NCBI RefSeq assembly: GCF_901000735.1
Contig: NC_081551.1
Coordinates: 15,312,906 to 15,376,905 of the forward strand
Direction: 5' to 3'
Source: Corylus avellana
Lineage: Eukaryota > Streptophyta > Magnoliopsida > Fagales > Betulaceae
Length of the DNA: 64,000 nt
The translations under genes and the position numbers were made by a program. Shown piece after piece: positions 37,451-48,687 of the stretch; position 1 is the stretch's first letter; every line of letters begins with the position of its first letter. Under the pieces are notes generated by a model, which saw nothing but the letters and a program-made list of their open reading frames with translations, did no database searches and was not told the DNA's origin.

Positions 37451-37878
37451 AAAAAAATAGGGGAAACTTTACTTCAGCCCCCTGAACTTTTACCCATTTT
37501 GACAAACTCCTCTGAACTTTCAAAACTCTCACTTTAGACTCCTGAACTTTGATTTGCTCTCACTTAGGACCTCTTTATTAGTTTTCATCGTTAAACTCAA
37601 ACGGTTTGCATTTTTATGCCCATTATATCCTCACTCAGTCCACTTGAAATTTCAAAAACACCCAAAACTGATTACTCACCCGGAAATGAAACAACACCAT
37701 TTTGGGCATCTATTTTTTTTTTTTTTTTTTAAATGAAAGACCAAAAGGCAAAAATAAAAAATCGAGGTGCTCCGATAACTCGATGGCCGGTCACATTTGT
37801 GAGGGGTGGATTCGATACCCTTAAAGACCAAAAAAAGAATGGGTTTTGAGCTTTGGGGGGTGGGCCACATTTTTCCTT

Positions 37879-39113
37879 GGCCACTAATTTTAAAGTTTTA
37901 TTTTAGAGATATTAAATTGATGCTATGATTATATCAATATTCATATTAGGTAATGGCATTTACTTTGAGGTTGAGATATTTATTGATGATATTAGGTAAT
38001 AATATTTATTCTTGAGGAATTTATTAGATCTTATGAATATTATTGGAATGAATATTGATTTGAGATTATTATATCATGATGATGATTTTATATTGATTAT
38101 TTTATTGGGAGATTTAAGAGATATGATAATTGATGATTGATTGGTATAATTTGGAGTATGATTGTAATAATTGGTGAAATAATAGGATAGTAAATGGTAA
38201 GTATAAGGATGGTAGAATGAGAAGGTAGAATAGTATAGGTAGAATAGTATAGGGTTGGTAGAATAGTATAGGGTTGGTAGAATAGTATAGGGTTGGTGAA
38301 ATAGTATAGGGTTGGTGAAATAGTAAAATGAGGGTATAATTGTAAATTGAAGGTAGAATAGTATTTGATTTTCTCCTATAAATAGAGCTCTTCTCCTTCA
38401 CAATTTTTACCACTCATCTCCTCTCCCATCTCTTGCATATATTCTTCCTTCTTCCGCTTTTTACTCGGTCTTTCTTCTTTCTAAGAGTGTTTACTCAGAA
38501 CAGAGAGAGAAAGGGCGAGACCAAGAGCTACAAGAAAGAAAGAACACAAGAGAAACCGAGAGTGAGATGGGAAATTTAAGACAGAGAGCTGAAGAGGAAG
38601 AAAGAGAGTTTAGGCGAGAGAGAGAGAGAGAGAGAAAGTCAGTGAAGGGATTGTTATGGGTATGGACCAACTGCAGCAGAACGGGTTTCAAGTAATTACC
38701 TTTGATGATCCATTCATGTAATCCACTGTAAGTATTCTTACTTACTAAGTATGATATTGATATCCAATAATACGGATTTTTGTGGTTTTATAACTTGTCT
38801 AGCATTTTGCTATATATGATTCAACAATGATTTATATTGTCGGAAATCAATTGACTCACTACTTCACAGTTTTTTTGTAGTGCTTGCAGGAATGGAAAAT
38901 CAAGGTAATTATGCAGTTGTGATTAGAGATTCATATTGAGATGTACAGAGATTCCAAGTTTGTTAAGTTTTGTCTAGAGTTTAGACTGTCGGATAGATTT
39001 GTATAAATGCCTTGTACGACATAGCTTTGGGTATTTTTGTATAAAGAAAAGTATTTTACTTGATTATTTTTTTTGTGATAATTACAGTTTTTCCGCTATA
39101 TGAGATTGTTACA
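37879..39113 (+). mobile_element. Solo LTR, copy 1, Ty3/gypsy-like
   Basis: It ends GATTGTTACA and shares a long internal stretch (38140-38560) with the LTR at 39769-41562, including the TATA box CCTATAAATAGAGCTC (38374-38389) and the transcribed-leader words that follow. Positions 38220-38330 carry four or five tandem copies of a GGTTGGTAGAATAGTATAG unit. The 5' boundary (about 37879) is approximate, and no 5-bp target duplication could be read. Confidence 0.55.
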
Positions 39114-39315
39114 ACCCCCAGGCCCTTGGGGGTGGTCCCGCCACCCCCAAAAGCCCAAAAACCCTTTTTTTTTTTTTTTGCCCTTTTGAGGGTGGTCAGA
39201 CTACCCATTAGCCATGGGGATGGTTCGACCACCCCCAGATCGGCCATGGGAGCCACCCCCTTGGCCAAAATGGGGTGGTCCATTTTGGCCAGCCACCTCG
39301 ATTTTTCTTGTCTTA
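39114..39315. repeat. GC-rich GGTGG/CCACC block within the nest
   Basis: It contains GGGGGTGGTCCCGCCACCCC, GGGATGGTTCGACCACCCCC and GGCCAAAATGGGGTGG motifs. It resembles the cores of the other GC-rich elements in this window and may be the interior of the outer element at 37460-42153 or a separate insertion. Confidence 0.5.
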
Positions 39316-39404
39316 AAAAAAAATAATAATAATTAATTATTAAAAAACAAAAAAAAAATAAAAAAATAGGAAGAAGAAGAAGAAGAAGAAAATTTTAAAT
39401 TTTA

Positions 39405-41895
39405 GGGGAAACTTCACTTACCCCCCTATACTTTCGCAGTTTTTGCAGGCACTCTCCCATTATTTAAAAACTCTCACTTTGATGTATCCAACTTTCGTTT
39501 CCTTCCACTTTGCTCCTTCCGTTAGGATTTTGTAGTTAAATCAAACGGTCAAATGAGTAAAAGTCATTTATATTCCTAATTTTTTTTTAAATTTCAAATT
39601 TACCCTTATTTATAAATAAAAAATTATTATTATAATTATTATATTAATAAAAAAAAATTAAAAAAAAAAAAGATAAAGAAATGACCCACCGAGGGTCACT
39701 TTTGACCCGCTGGTAGGTCACTTTGTGACCCCCGATGGGTCACTTGTGACCCACCGTTGGGTCACAAGTGTAGTGTCCCAGAATTTTCAAAGCTATTTAA
39801 ATAGATTATTTTGATAATGATGTTATTTTAATATCCATTGTAGCTAAGGATTTTAATTCTTGTGAAATTTATGAGAGTGGTAATTAGATAATGGTAATTG
39901 GTGAAATAATAGGATAGTAAATGGTAGGTATAAGGATGCTAGAATAAGAAGGTAGAATAGTATAGGTAGAATAGTATAGGGTTGGTAGAATAGTATAGGG
40001 TTGGTGAAATAGTATAGAGTTGGTGAAATAGTAAAATGAGGGTATAATTGTAAATTGAAGGTAGAATAGTATTTGATTTTCTCCTATAAATAGAGCTCTT
40101 CTCCTTCACAATTTTCACCACTCATCTCATCTCCCATCTCTTGCATATATTCTTCCTTCTTCCGCTTTTTACTCGGTCTTTCTTCTTTCTAAGAGTGTTT
40201 ACTCAGAACAGAGAGAGAAAGGGCGAGACCAAGCGCTACAAGAAAGAAAGAACACAAGAGATAGCGGACTTTAGAAATTAGTTTCAAAAGATATACTAGT
40301 GGTGTTAGTCGTATTGGAGCAACTAGATTCCTTCATACCACTTTTAGCTTCAGTCTAGAGGTAAGTAAATTCACTACCCCTTCTAAAATTACTTCATGTC
40401 ATGCTATTTATTCATTCTTTAGTAAATTGTAAATGATTATTTTAGTTACGTATTATGAAGTTATGTTGCATGCATGAAGGATTTCTAAAAGAATTATCTA
40501 GAAAGTTTCTATTTATTTAAACGCTTTCTAAGTACAACAAGTTTATATTTGAAAAAGTTTTCATTTTAAGAAAAGAAAGTTGAGAAATGATGATGATTAT
40601 AAGAAAGAAAAAAAAGATGATAAACCCTCCTATATGTTGCCCTAAGATGCATCAAAAGAAGTACAAAGAAAAGTACAAGAGATGAGATAAATGTTTATGA
40701 AATGAGGGCACATGTATGGAGGAGAGTATTTTTTGGCCCCAAGATAAGTAAGAATGAGAGGAGTTCGGTACCGATACTCGGATGGAGGCGAAACCACTGA
40801 AGGAGGCTATGCCAGAAGGTGGTATTCCATCAACATGACCGTTGAGTGCACCAAGAAAAGAGTTAATTGACGGTCGGGCATGGCTGAGGCCACAGTTCAG
40901 TGCCATGGTCACAAGGACCCGCAACCCTCGTGCACAGGGGTAATAGTGTACATGGGCCCTATTATGAGAAAATGAATCTATATTTTCAACGATGATATGC
41001 TATGATGATTTACAGAGATAATTTATAATGATGATTTATAATGATGCATCATGATGATGATTTATAAAGATGATTTACAACGATGATCTATTACAAGATG
41101 TAATAGTATGTATATATTACGGGGGATGCAACCGTACATACATATATTATTATGGCTAGAAGTATATTTATTTGTAAAAATGATTTTCAAAACTGAGAAT
41201 AAGGAGTAAAACTATCTATGGTCGTGGATGTTACTTGCTGGGCCCCCTTTGGGCTCATTCAGTTTTATTTCTTGTTTTCAGGTAGAAAGGATGCTGGAAT
41301 AGGAGGCCGGAATGGGGACGGGAATAATTATTAATTTTCAAAATCTTTTCATATCAGTGATTATAATAATATGATATTCCGCAACTAAAGTTTAATGTTT
41401 TCTAATTTCGCTTGTAATAAAATCTCTTGAATAATGTTTTATACATTTTTTCGTATCTTTCAAAATCAAGTACTCTGATAGACCTTATAGATCTTTGCAA
41501 GAACTTTTGTTGTAAAAGAAGAAAAGTGGCAAACTCAGTCTTAACGGGCTGGGGATGTTACAACAAGTGACCCCTGGTAGGTCACACACCGTTGGTATTT
41601 TTTTTTTAATTAATATATAATAATAATAATATGACCCGTGGGTCACAATACGGGTGGGTTAGATCCACCGGTAAACCCACGGGTCAAGATTTTTTTTAAA
41701 AAAAATATTTTTTAATAAAAAATAAGGGCAAGATTGAAATTTCACACCCCTCAATTAGGATTTAACAGAAAATCCTAACGAAAGGGGCAAAGTGGAAGGA
41801 AACAAAAGTTGGATACATCAAAGTGAGAGTTTTTGAACAATGTGGGGGTGCCTGCAAAAACTGCGAAAGTATAGGGGGATAAGTGAAGTTTTCCC
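39405..41895. mobile_element. Inner Mutator-like element, TSD TAAATTTTA
   Basis: The exact 9-bp duplication TAAATTTTA lies at 39396-39404 and 41896-41904. The inverted ends are GGGGAAACTTCACTTACCCC and, reading in from the right, GGGAAAACTTCACTTATCCC, with inverted similarity continuing for about 150 bp (CTATACTTTCGCAGTTTTTG on both). The core has repeated GTGACCCA/TGGGTCAC words. A 1794-bp LTR interrupts it, so the empty element was about 0.7 kb. No coding capacity. Confidence 0.9.
39769..41562 (+). mobile_element. Solo LTR, 1794 bp, TSD ACAAG
   Basis: It begins TGTAGTGTCCCAGAATTT and ends GGGGATGTTACA, with TG...CA termini, flanked by the exact 5-bp duplication ACAAG (39764-39768 and 41563-41567). 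A TATA box TATAAATA sits at 40085-40092. Internal words near 41235-41290 (GGGCCCCCTTTGGGCTC, TTTTCAGGTAGAAAGGATG) resemble Ty3/gypsy chromovirus LTRs. With no internal domain it is a solo LTR left by recombination between two LTRs. Confidence 0.88.
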
Positions 41896-42182
41896 TAAAT
41901 TTTAATGCCCAAAACGGTGTCGTTTTGGGCTAGGGTGGGTGCTATAGTTTTGAAGCCCAAAACAGTGTAGTTTTCGGGTGAAGGTATAATGGGCATAAAA
42001 ATTCATTCCATTTGAGTTTAACATTGAAAACTAACAGAGTGGTCCAAAGTGATAGAAATTAAAAGTTCAGGGGTCTAAAGTGAAAGTTTTGAAAGTTCAG
42101 GGGGATTTGTCAAAATGGGTGGAAGTTCGGGGGATCAAAGTGAAGTTTGCTCAAAAAAAATATTAACTTATGTTAATATTAT

Positions 42183-42512
42183 GGAAAAAATCCACTTTAC
42201 CCAAATATCAGGAGTTTTTCAATTTAAACTCCAAAGTTTAAAAATTGGCAATATATCTCCCTAATGTTTCAAAAATTTTCAATTAAAACCTTATATTACT
42301 AATTTCCGTCAAATTGGACGAAAGTCTATAATTACATAATTACCCTTGGGTTTTTTTTAAAAAAATTTCCGTCCAATTTAACGGAAATTAGTAACGGAAG
42401 GTTTAAATTAAATTTTTTTAAAACGTTAGGGGAGTACATTGCCAATTTTTAAACTTTGAGATTCATATTGAAAAATTCCTAAAACTTCATAGGGATAAAG
42501 TAAATTTTTCCC
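42183..42512. mobile_element. Mutator-like MITE, 330 bp, TSD TAATATTAT
   Basis: The exact 9-bp duplication TAATATTAT lies at 42174-42182 and 42513-42521. The ends are GGAAAAAATCCACTTTACCC and inverted GGGAAAAATTTACTTTATCC. Inner arms share AAAGTTTAAAAATTGGCAAT in opposite orientation. It is a non-coding foldback-type element inserted just outside the larger nest. Confidence 0.9.
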
Positions 42513-42521
42513 TAATATTAT

Positions 42522-43537
42522 CTTATGTGACACATAAGATAATTATCCCCACCCTCCACCACTTCCCTGTAATGAATCTCTAACCTTTTTTAAAAAAAAA
42601 AATAAAAAATTGGGCTTAACTTTCTTGGTGGCATGTACACATGGATTTAGATACACATGTCATGTTTTCATTGATCTGACAAGGACAACATGACTGCTAA
42701 CACGTTTTCCGTTGAGGGCTAGTCGCAAAACTAACAAAAGGGCTTATTTGATACTCAAGTAAAACTTACAACTTTATTTGTCGAAATTAGAAACTCAAAT
42801 TTGATAGGATTCAACGGTTTCTATTTATTACAAATCAAAGAATAGAAGGGATAATCGATAACTTCAAGAGAACCGAATCTCCAATTAACTACACCGAGGG
42901 GGCCAGACCTCCAATACTTGGCATCAAGCAAACATACGACATCTACAATTCTGTATAGAGACACAAATAGCACTGAATATGAAAATAAAGAATTGACTAA
43001 AGAAGGAAATTGACATAACACAAGGAAATCAAGGGGATTTGGGAAGATTTCATGATTGCTTCTCAAAGCAAAAGATGCCAAGTTTGAATCAAAGGGTCCA
43101 CAACCCAATTATGATTCAAAGCCAGGAACATCATAATCATAATCTTCTACTCTTTGGGACCCATCATCCAATCTCCCCTAATTGGTCATGAACATACTGT
43201 ACGACATGGATGTAGTAGAGAACGACCCATCTTGGGACTATTCTGGTGTCGTTTGTGGGTACTTTGATGTACCTTTTCAGCATAAGCATATCTTCCCCAT
43301 GGAACCTGTTGTTATTTGTGAGGGACGTAGGATAAGGGAAATGATAGGTGATTAGTGTTTTTTTAGTCTTTTAAGTGAGAGAAATAAGAGCAATTTTTGT
43401 TTTTTGCTTTATTAAAAAATAATATCTAAGTAAGACTAGGAGAACATGAAAAAAAAAAAAAAAAAAACACTACTTAGCATTCTCTAAAATAAAATTAGAG
43501 CTTAAATGAAATATTAATGCACGGAATTGTGTTTTTA
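42522..43537. other. Intergenic interval, no gene seen
   Basis: The sequence is AT-rich with a poly-A run at 43450-43467. Short open frames occur but have no recognisable family and no exon-like signals. I see nothing else in it. Confidence 0.4.
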
Positions 43538-44015
43538 GGGGTAGTTTCACTTTATACCCTTGAATTACCACACGATTTAATAGATCCTAAATTTCAAAAC
43601 CTCTCAATTTGAACCCATGAACTTTCAATTACAGTAAATTTGAACCTTTCCATTAGATTTTAAACTTTAAAAGTGAGGCAATGACATTTATATCCTTTTC
43701 TTTTTTATAAAATTTCAAACTTACTATTAATTTCGAATTAAAAATTAAAAAATATATATATTATTAAAAAAAAAAAATCACAAGGTGACCCACGGTTGGG
43801 CCACCTTGTAACCTTTTTTTTTTTAAAAAAAAAATTCCATTTTTTTCAATATTTTTAATAAATAAAATTGAAGGGTAATTTTGTCTTTTTAGGGATTTTA
43901 ATGGTGGAGGGAGGTTAATTGACTATAATTAAAAGTTCAAGGATTCAAATTGAAATATTTTGAAGTTCGGAGGCTTATCAAATTACATGGTAATTCATAA
44001 ATATATGAAGTTACC
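43538..44015. mobile_element. Mutator-like MITE of the GGGG(T/A)A...CACTTTA type
   Basis: The left end GGGGTAGTTTCACTTTATAC and the right end read in reverse GGTAACTTCATATATTTATG belong to the same terminal style as the elements at 37460, 39405 and 42183. The arms share inverted words (GAACTTTCAATTA and TAATTAAAAGTTC). The core has GTGACCCACGGTTGGGCCAC. The target duplication is obscured by T-runs. Confidence 0.6.
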
Positions 44016-44407
44016 TTTTTTTTTTCTTTTTTTTTTTTCTAATAATGAATTGATAGGAATATAGGATTATAAAAGAAAAGAAAAGTTGACTTGTCAACTA
44101 AAAAGACAAAAGAAGAAAGTTTCTACCAAAATCACCCATTGATTCGTGGGAGCCGAAAAGAGAAAGCAATTGGAGGAGAGGACAAAAAAAACAAAAAACA
44201 AAATCAAGCCATGCACCGAGCAAAAAACAATAATAGTCCAAGGAGAAGAGGGCTATACGTGCGTGGAAGAGAACGGCACAAGAAAATGAGGTAGGCGCCA
44301 CAGGTGATGCTTAGTATTTTTGTTATGTCTTATTTAGATTTTTTATTTGTGTACTTTAACAACTAATAATTGAATGAAATGGATACTTTTAAGGGATAAA
44401 TGCAAAA

Positions 44408-44502
44408 AAAAAAAAAAAATTTATATGTCCACAAGTGAAGTAGGATTCAAACTAGTGACATCCGAGGCGTGGTCCACAGCCGATTGAGTTACCCTTGGGG
44501 AC
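44408..44502 (-). mobile_element. tRNA-derived SINE with T-tail, TSD GGATAAATGCAAAA
   Basis: On the - strand it reads CCCAAGGGTAACTCAATCGG (A-box-like), then GTTTGAATCCTAC (B-box-like), and ends in a run of T. An exact 14-bp duplication GGATAAATGCAAAA flanks it (44394-44407 and 44503-44516). Length, box layout, long target duplication and poly-T 3' end fit the Au-type SINEs of plants. Confidence 0.75.
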
Positions 44503-44516
44503 GGATAAATGCAAAA

Positions 44517-46230
44517 TTAGTTCATGTAGTTGGCTGAAATTACAAATCGTTCCATATGGTATCAAAATAGTTTCATGAGAGCAAATTTAGTTTAATTTGT
44601 TATTATTTTCATTTCTATCAAATGCTTATTCTATTTGATTTGATATGGTTCGAATTTATAATAAATGCTTAATTTATTGTGTCATGTTATCAAAATCAAG
44701 TTCTTAATTAAATCATATTCTTTTTATTTTTATTTTTATTTTTTATGAGTGTTTTATTGCTTTATCTTCGGATTAGGAGAACTGATTTTCTACCTAATTG
44801 AGTTATAATCATATGTCTCAAGAATACGTGATATAGTGCTAGGTGGATCCTTGAAACCCTAATGTTNNNNNNNNNNNNNNNNNNNNNNNNNNNNNNNNNN
44901 NNNNNNNNNNNNNNNNNNNNNNNNNNNNNNNNNNNNNNNNNNNNNNNNNNNNNNNNNNNNNNNNNNTAAGAAAAAAAAAAAAAAAAAGACTGACCAGAAA
45001 CAAAACTTAAAAAAACGAATAAAACTTCACCGCATAGATCGCTATTAAAAGCAGATTTAAAGAGAATATATTTTTATTTAAAAATAACGAAAATACAATA
45101 ACAAAAACCCAATACACCCTCACGTGTTCTACGTGCCACCGCCGGTTAGCCACACGCAGCTAAAAAGCATCTCAAGGACCATTGACACACGCGCAATCTA
45201 TGGTGGAGGCCGAAAAAGGGAAGGGGAAAGGGGGAAAGAGAAAGGGGGTGTGGAGGAGGGAGTTGTAACTCCCTCCCCCTACCCTACTATGCTCTCTCTC
45301 TCTGATGCTCTCTGTCTAGGGTTTGACAGTAGAGAGTTCGTTGTTGAGTTCAAGTTTTAGACATACAATGAAAGGTCGGAGATAATAGGAGAAAGTCTAC
45401 ATACTCCTTTAAACTACCACTTAATTGATAATATTCTCTCAAACTTTAAATCGGGACAATGTATTTTCTAACTACCAAAAATTATCAATGTCATCCAATG
45501 ACAAAAATACCTTTTTAAAAAAAACTAAAACTAATTAATTAATTAATTAATTTTTTTTTTTAAAAAAAAAAAAAAACTAGATTGTGGAATTTTTTTTAAA
45601 AAAAATAGTTTATTTTTTCTTAAAGAAAATAATTTTTTTTTTGGTTGAATTTATTGGAGTATTTTTGTCTTATTTAATAATTCTATAAATCCCTCTTGTG
45701 TCCCTCTAAAAATGAGATAGATTTTAAAATCACCATTTAATCAATTTAATAATAATTAATTACAAGCATAATGATGATTTTAAGAGCTACATTATTTTTG
45801 GAGGATACGAAAGTGACACAAGAGTGACTTATAGCATTACTCAAAATTGAAGATAATTTTTTTTTTTTTTAATATATATATATATATATAAAAAGACTAG
45901 GGATACTAACTATTTTACTAGCAAATGCATACTAAACTAATGTGTAACTAATTCATTGGTAGTTGATATATTAATCTTAATTAATTGTTTTTTTTTTTTT
46001 TCAATGAATGGATTACACAACATTTTAGTAATTTAAAGAGTAAATAGTCTTTTCCCACAATAATATAATATATATAGCCAGCAAGTATCCTACTTGCTGC
46101 TCTTTTTCATTAGTTTGATTTTTTTAATTGTTTTTGGAATGGTTTATTAGTTTGAATTTCTTTCCGCTTTGAAAAAAGAACGAAAGAATATTCTTTGTTA
46201 ATACCCTGCTCGTTCACAAACGTCACAATA
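44517..46230. other. AT-rich interval with MITE arms and an assembly gap
   Basis: No gene is supported. A 100-N gap lies at 44867-44966. Positions 45120-45360 are GC-richer with a purine-rich run and (CT)n near 45293-45304, resembling a leader region but with no coding exon I can recognise. Positions 45385-45650 look like one arm of another Mutator-like element. A MITE follows at 45676-45842. Confidence 0.4.
45676..45842. mobile_element. MITE, about 167 bp, same family as 6306 and 32909
   Basis: The left end AATAATTCTATAAATCCCTC and TTGTGTCCCTC pair with the inverted right end GAGTAATGCTATAAGTCACT and TTGTGTCACTT. Inner arms share TTTTAAAATCACCAT and ATGATGATTTTAAGA. No clean target duplication was found. 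Confidence 0.55.
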
Positions 46231-46238
46231 GTTGTTGC

Positions 46239-46795
46239 TAGGGGTGAAAACTCGGTCTTGGTTATTGGCTAAAACCGGAATCGGAACCGAGTACCTGGTT
46301 AACCGATTTTACAATAACCGGCCGGTTCCGGTTGTTACCCGGTTATTCGGACCGGGTAATCGAGTTTTGAACATTTTTGTGTTTTGGGCTTATTATACAA
46401 TACTTGCTAGTTGCTAATGTTCATTGCTCAAGCCTCAAGCTATGAAGCTACTCGGCGGGAGAGAGCAGTGGAATGAACTGTGAAGAAGACGAGCGAGAGA
46501 GAGAGAGAGAGCAGTAGTTGTTTGTGGAAGAAAAAGAGTGACGGTGGTTTGTGGAAGAAGAAGAGGGATTTGCGATTTTTGTGTGAAGTGTGAACCCTAG
46601 ACCTAGAGTAAAAAAAATAAAAAAAATATAATGCATAATAATTAAAAATAAAATATATTAAATTTGAAAATACCCGGTTACCTGGTTATAACTAGGTATT
46701 TTAAAACTCAAAACCAGTAATTGGAACCGGGCACCCCAGTTACCAGTTTTGACCAATCGGTTTGAAACTAATTCTGGTTCTTTTTTTCACCCCTA
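46239..46795. mobile_element. Non-autonomous hAT element, 557 bp
   Basis: The ends are TAGGGGTGAAAA and TTTTTTTCACCCCTA. The flanking octamers GTTGTTGC (46231-46238) and GTTGTCGC (46796-46803) match at 7 of 8 positions, fitting a slightly decayed hAT duplication. The subterminal regions are rich in CCGGTT, AACCGG and CCCGGTTA words. The middle has a (GA)n tract near 46495-46512. No transposase is encoded. Confidence 0.85.
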
Positions 46796-46803
46796 GTTGT
46801 CGC

Positions 46804-47483
46804 GACTCATGTACTACAAGGATTAGAGCATTTAGACTCATTGTAAATAAGTTTTTTAGCTAAATTTAGTTATTATATCTTATTTTTTTTGCTCCATCAG
46901 TCCTTATAAAATAAAACTCTTTTCAGTAATTTTTTAAAAGTTTATTGTAGCAATTTTTAAGTAATATTTTTATTAAATATTCTCTTTCTTTTTATTTTTT
47001 AACCTTTTATCTCTCATTCTCTCTCTTTTTACGAGGGAAGAAAATGAAATGATAAAAAGTAATAAAATAATATTTAATTATAATAGACAGTTAAAATAAA
47101 TGTTCAGTTGAAGTGTAATGAAAAATTAATAGTTAAAATGAAAAAAACTGTATTCTAAGTAGTTAAAATGAAAACTTTATGAAGTCCAATGTATCAGTAA
47201 GGACGTCTGTCTTTCCGAGACATAAAGAGTTTGACTCAGCCTTGATATTCTGGTCAGTTGGATGATAGGGTTCACACCTGACCCCCCATCGCCTATCGCA
47301 CACGACATCACACACGCCCATCACGCTCACACACTCGCATGCGATCGAAATAGTGAAAGTGATTATAAGCAAAGCTCCCATAAAGTAGAGGAGGAAGGGT
47401 GATACTTTAGTAACTTATTGGATATGGAGGGTTCTGTGATCCTTTATTTTATTCCTTTAATTTATATTTTGGAGAACTCACTT
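46804..47483. other. AT-rich spacer left of the Harbinger candidate
   Basis: Nothing gene-like is visible. The motif TTAGAGCATTTAGACTCATT at 46826 resembles the end of a widespread plant MITE type (compare TTGAGAATGCTCTTA near 59062), but its partner end was not located. Confidence 0.35.
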
Positions 47484-47835
47484 CAAGGTGGCGTTTGGCA
47501 ACANNNNNNNNNNNNNNNNNNNNNNNNNNNNNNNNNNNNNNNNNNNNNNNNNNNNNNNNNNNNNNNNNNNNNNNNNNNNNNNNNNNNNNNNNNNNNNNNN
47601 NNNTGTTAGGAGCTGTGTTGATGGCTGAGAATGGGTGGAGAAAAACGACCCAAAACAAAATTCCACTGGCCCCTACAGAGTGTGTGTGTTTATTATGTTT
47701 TTCTTTTTCTGTAATCTGTTTCTGCTTCTGGCCTGTAATTTGAGCGATAATTCTATTTTTACTGCCTTGATTTTGTACGAGTGGTGTATCATGGTATGTT
47801 TGAAACTTTAATCATGCTATGTATTTGCTTTGGAA

Positions 47836-47928
47836 GAGGACCCCACGGTTTTTGATTATGATGGAGTTTATGATGAAATGACAGAGAAAGCTGTTCGGCC
47901 TCAAGTGCAAGACCGTAAAGAGAGAAAG
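47836..47928 (+). pseudogene. Isolated exon resembling NSRP1 (nuclear speckle splicing regulator)
   Basis: The + strand reads EDPTVFDYDGVYDEM then TEKAVRPQVQDRKERK, ending at a GT donor (GTCAGT) at 47929. This matches the start of the conserved domain (DUF2040) of NSRP1/CCDC55-like splicing regulators, where an acidic EEDPxxFDYDGVYDEM is diagnostic. No further NSRP1 exons are visible on either side before the next repeat. It lies within the limits of the Harbinger candidate. I read it as a captured gene fragment keeping its splice site; the alternative is the remains of a host gene. The family match rests on recall of the domain, not a search. Confidence 0.6.
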
Positions 47929-48687
47929 GTCAGTCTTGTTCCTTCACTTTGTTTAAGTACTTTTATAGAGCATAATTGAATGGTTTACGGCCAGAAGGTC
48001 TAGTAATCTATCGAGCAGCTAATCTCAAAACAGTAAAAATTTTATCTTTCAAACAGCGTAAAAGTTTGAAGTCGAGCATCATAAAATTGTGGTCGTGTGT
48101 TTTATGTTTTATATGTGTATTTGATATGGCAGTTGGGGGGCGGCGGTGAGTATGTCCTTTGAATTCTATCAATCATGTGAAAAATTCTCTCTCCCAACTT
48201 CACCCTTAATGAAGGGGCACCTTTATCTAATGATATTAGTCGAAAAATAAAAATAAAGTGGTATGCTAATTATGTAGAATTAAAGCATAGCAGCAATGAA
48301 ATTATGTTGATGCATTTTGGTTTTTGTCCTTTACCTTCTTTTGAAAGACAGTTAGAATTTGATATATTCTGAAGCTTGAGAGGCATCCTCCATTTTCCTA
48401 TATTTCGTGCCCAGTTTTGATACACTTCAATAGCAACAGGGCATGTAACCCAGCTTCGAATGTTTCATACATTTTTAATAGCAACGTGGTACTTAATTGA
48501 GGATTGCAGTTTGCCACTGACCTGGAAAAGAGAGGGAGGGAGGGAAGATATCTTTCTGGAGTTAGAAACTTTAAGCATCAATTTCTTTAACTAGGTTAAG
48601 GAACTAGGGTTTTCTGGTTGAAATAATGGCATGCTTAAAGTGTTCGAGGTTAGGATAGGTCTTAGGTACAAGTCTTGCCTATACAAT

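Larger units (their letters stand above)
37460..42153. mobile_element. Outer inverted-repeat element hosting nested insertions
   Basis: The left arm (GGGGAAACTTTACTTCAGCC, then CCCATTTTGACAAACTCCTC) and the right arm read in reverse (GAGCAAACTTCACTTTGATC, then CCCATTTTGACAAATCCCCC) stay similar for over 200 bp. The flanks AAAAAAATA (37451-37459) and AAAAAAATA (42154-42162) would be a 9-bp duplication but are low complexity. The original element was probably a short Mutator-like unit of about 0.5-1 kb. It now contains an LTR (37879-39113), a GC block (39114-39310) and a second Mutator-like element (39405-41895). Confidence 0.65.

Noticed and set aside
37745..37860. Possible SINE with B-box-like GGATTCGATACCC
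   Set aside because: The A box is weak and no flanking duplication is readable, so it was not listed as an element.
45120..45360. GC-richer segment considered as the first exon of a gene
   Set aside because: No recognisable peptide, no downstream exons, and surrounded by repeat arms.
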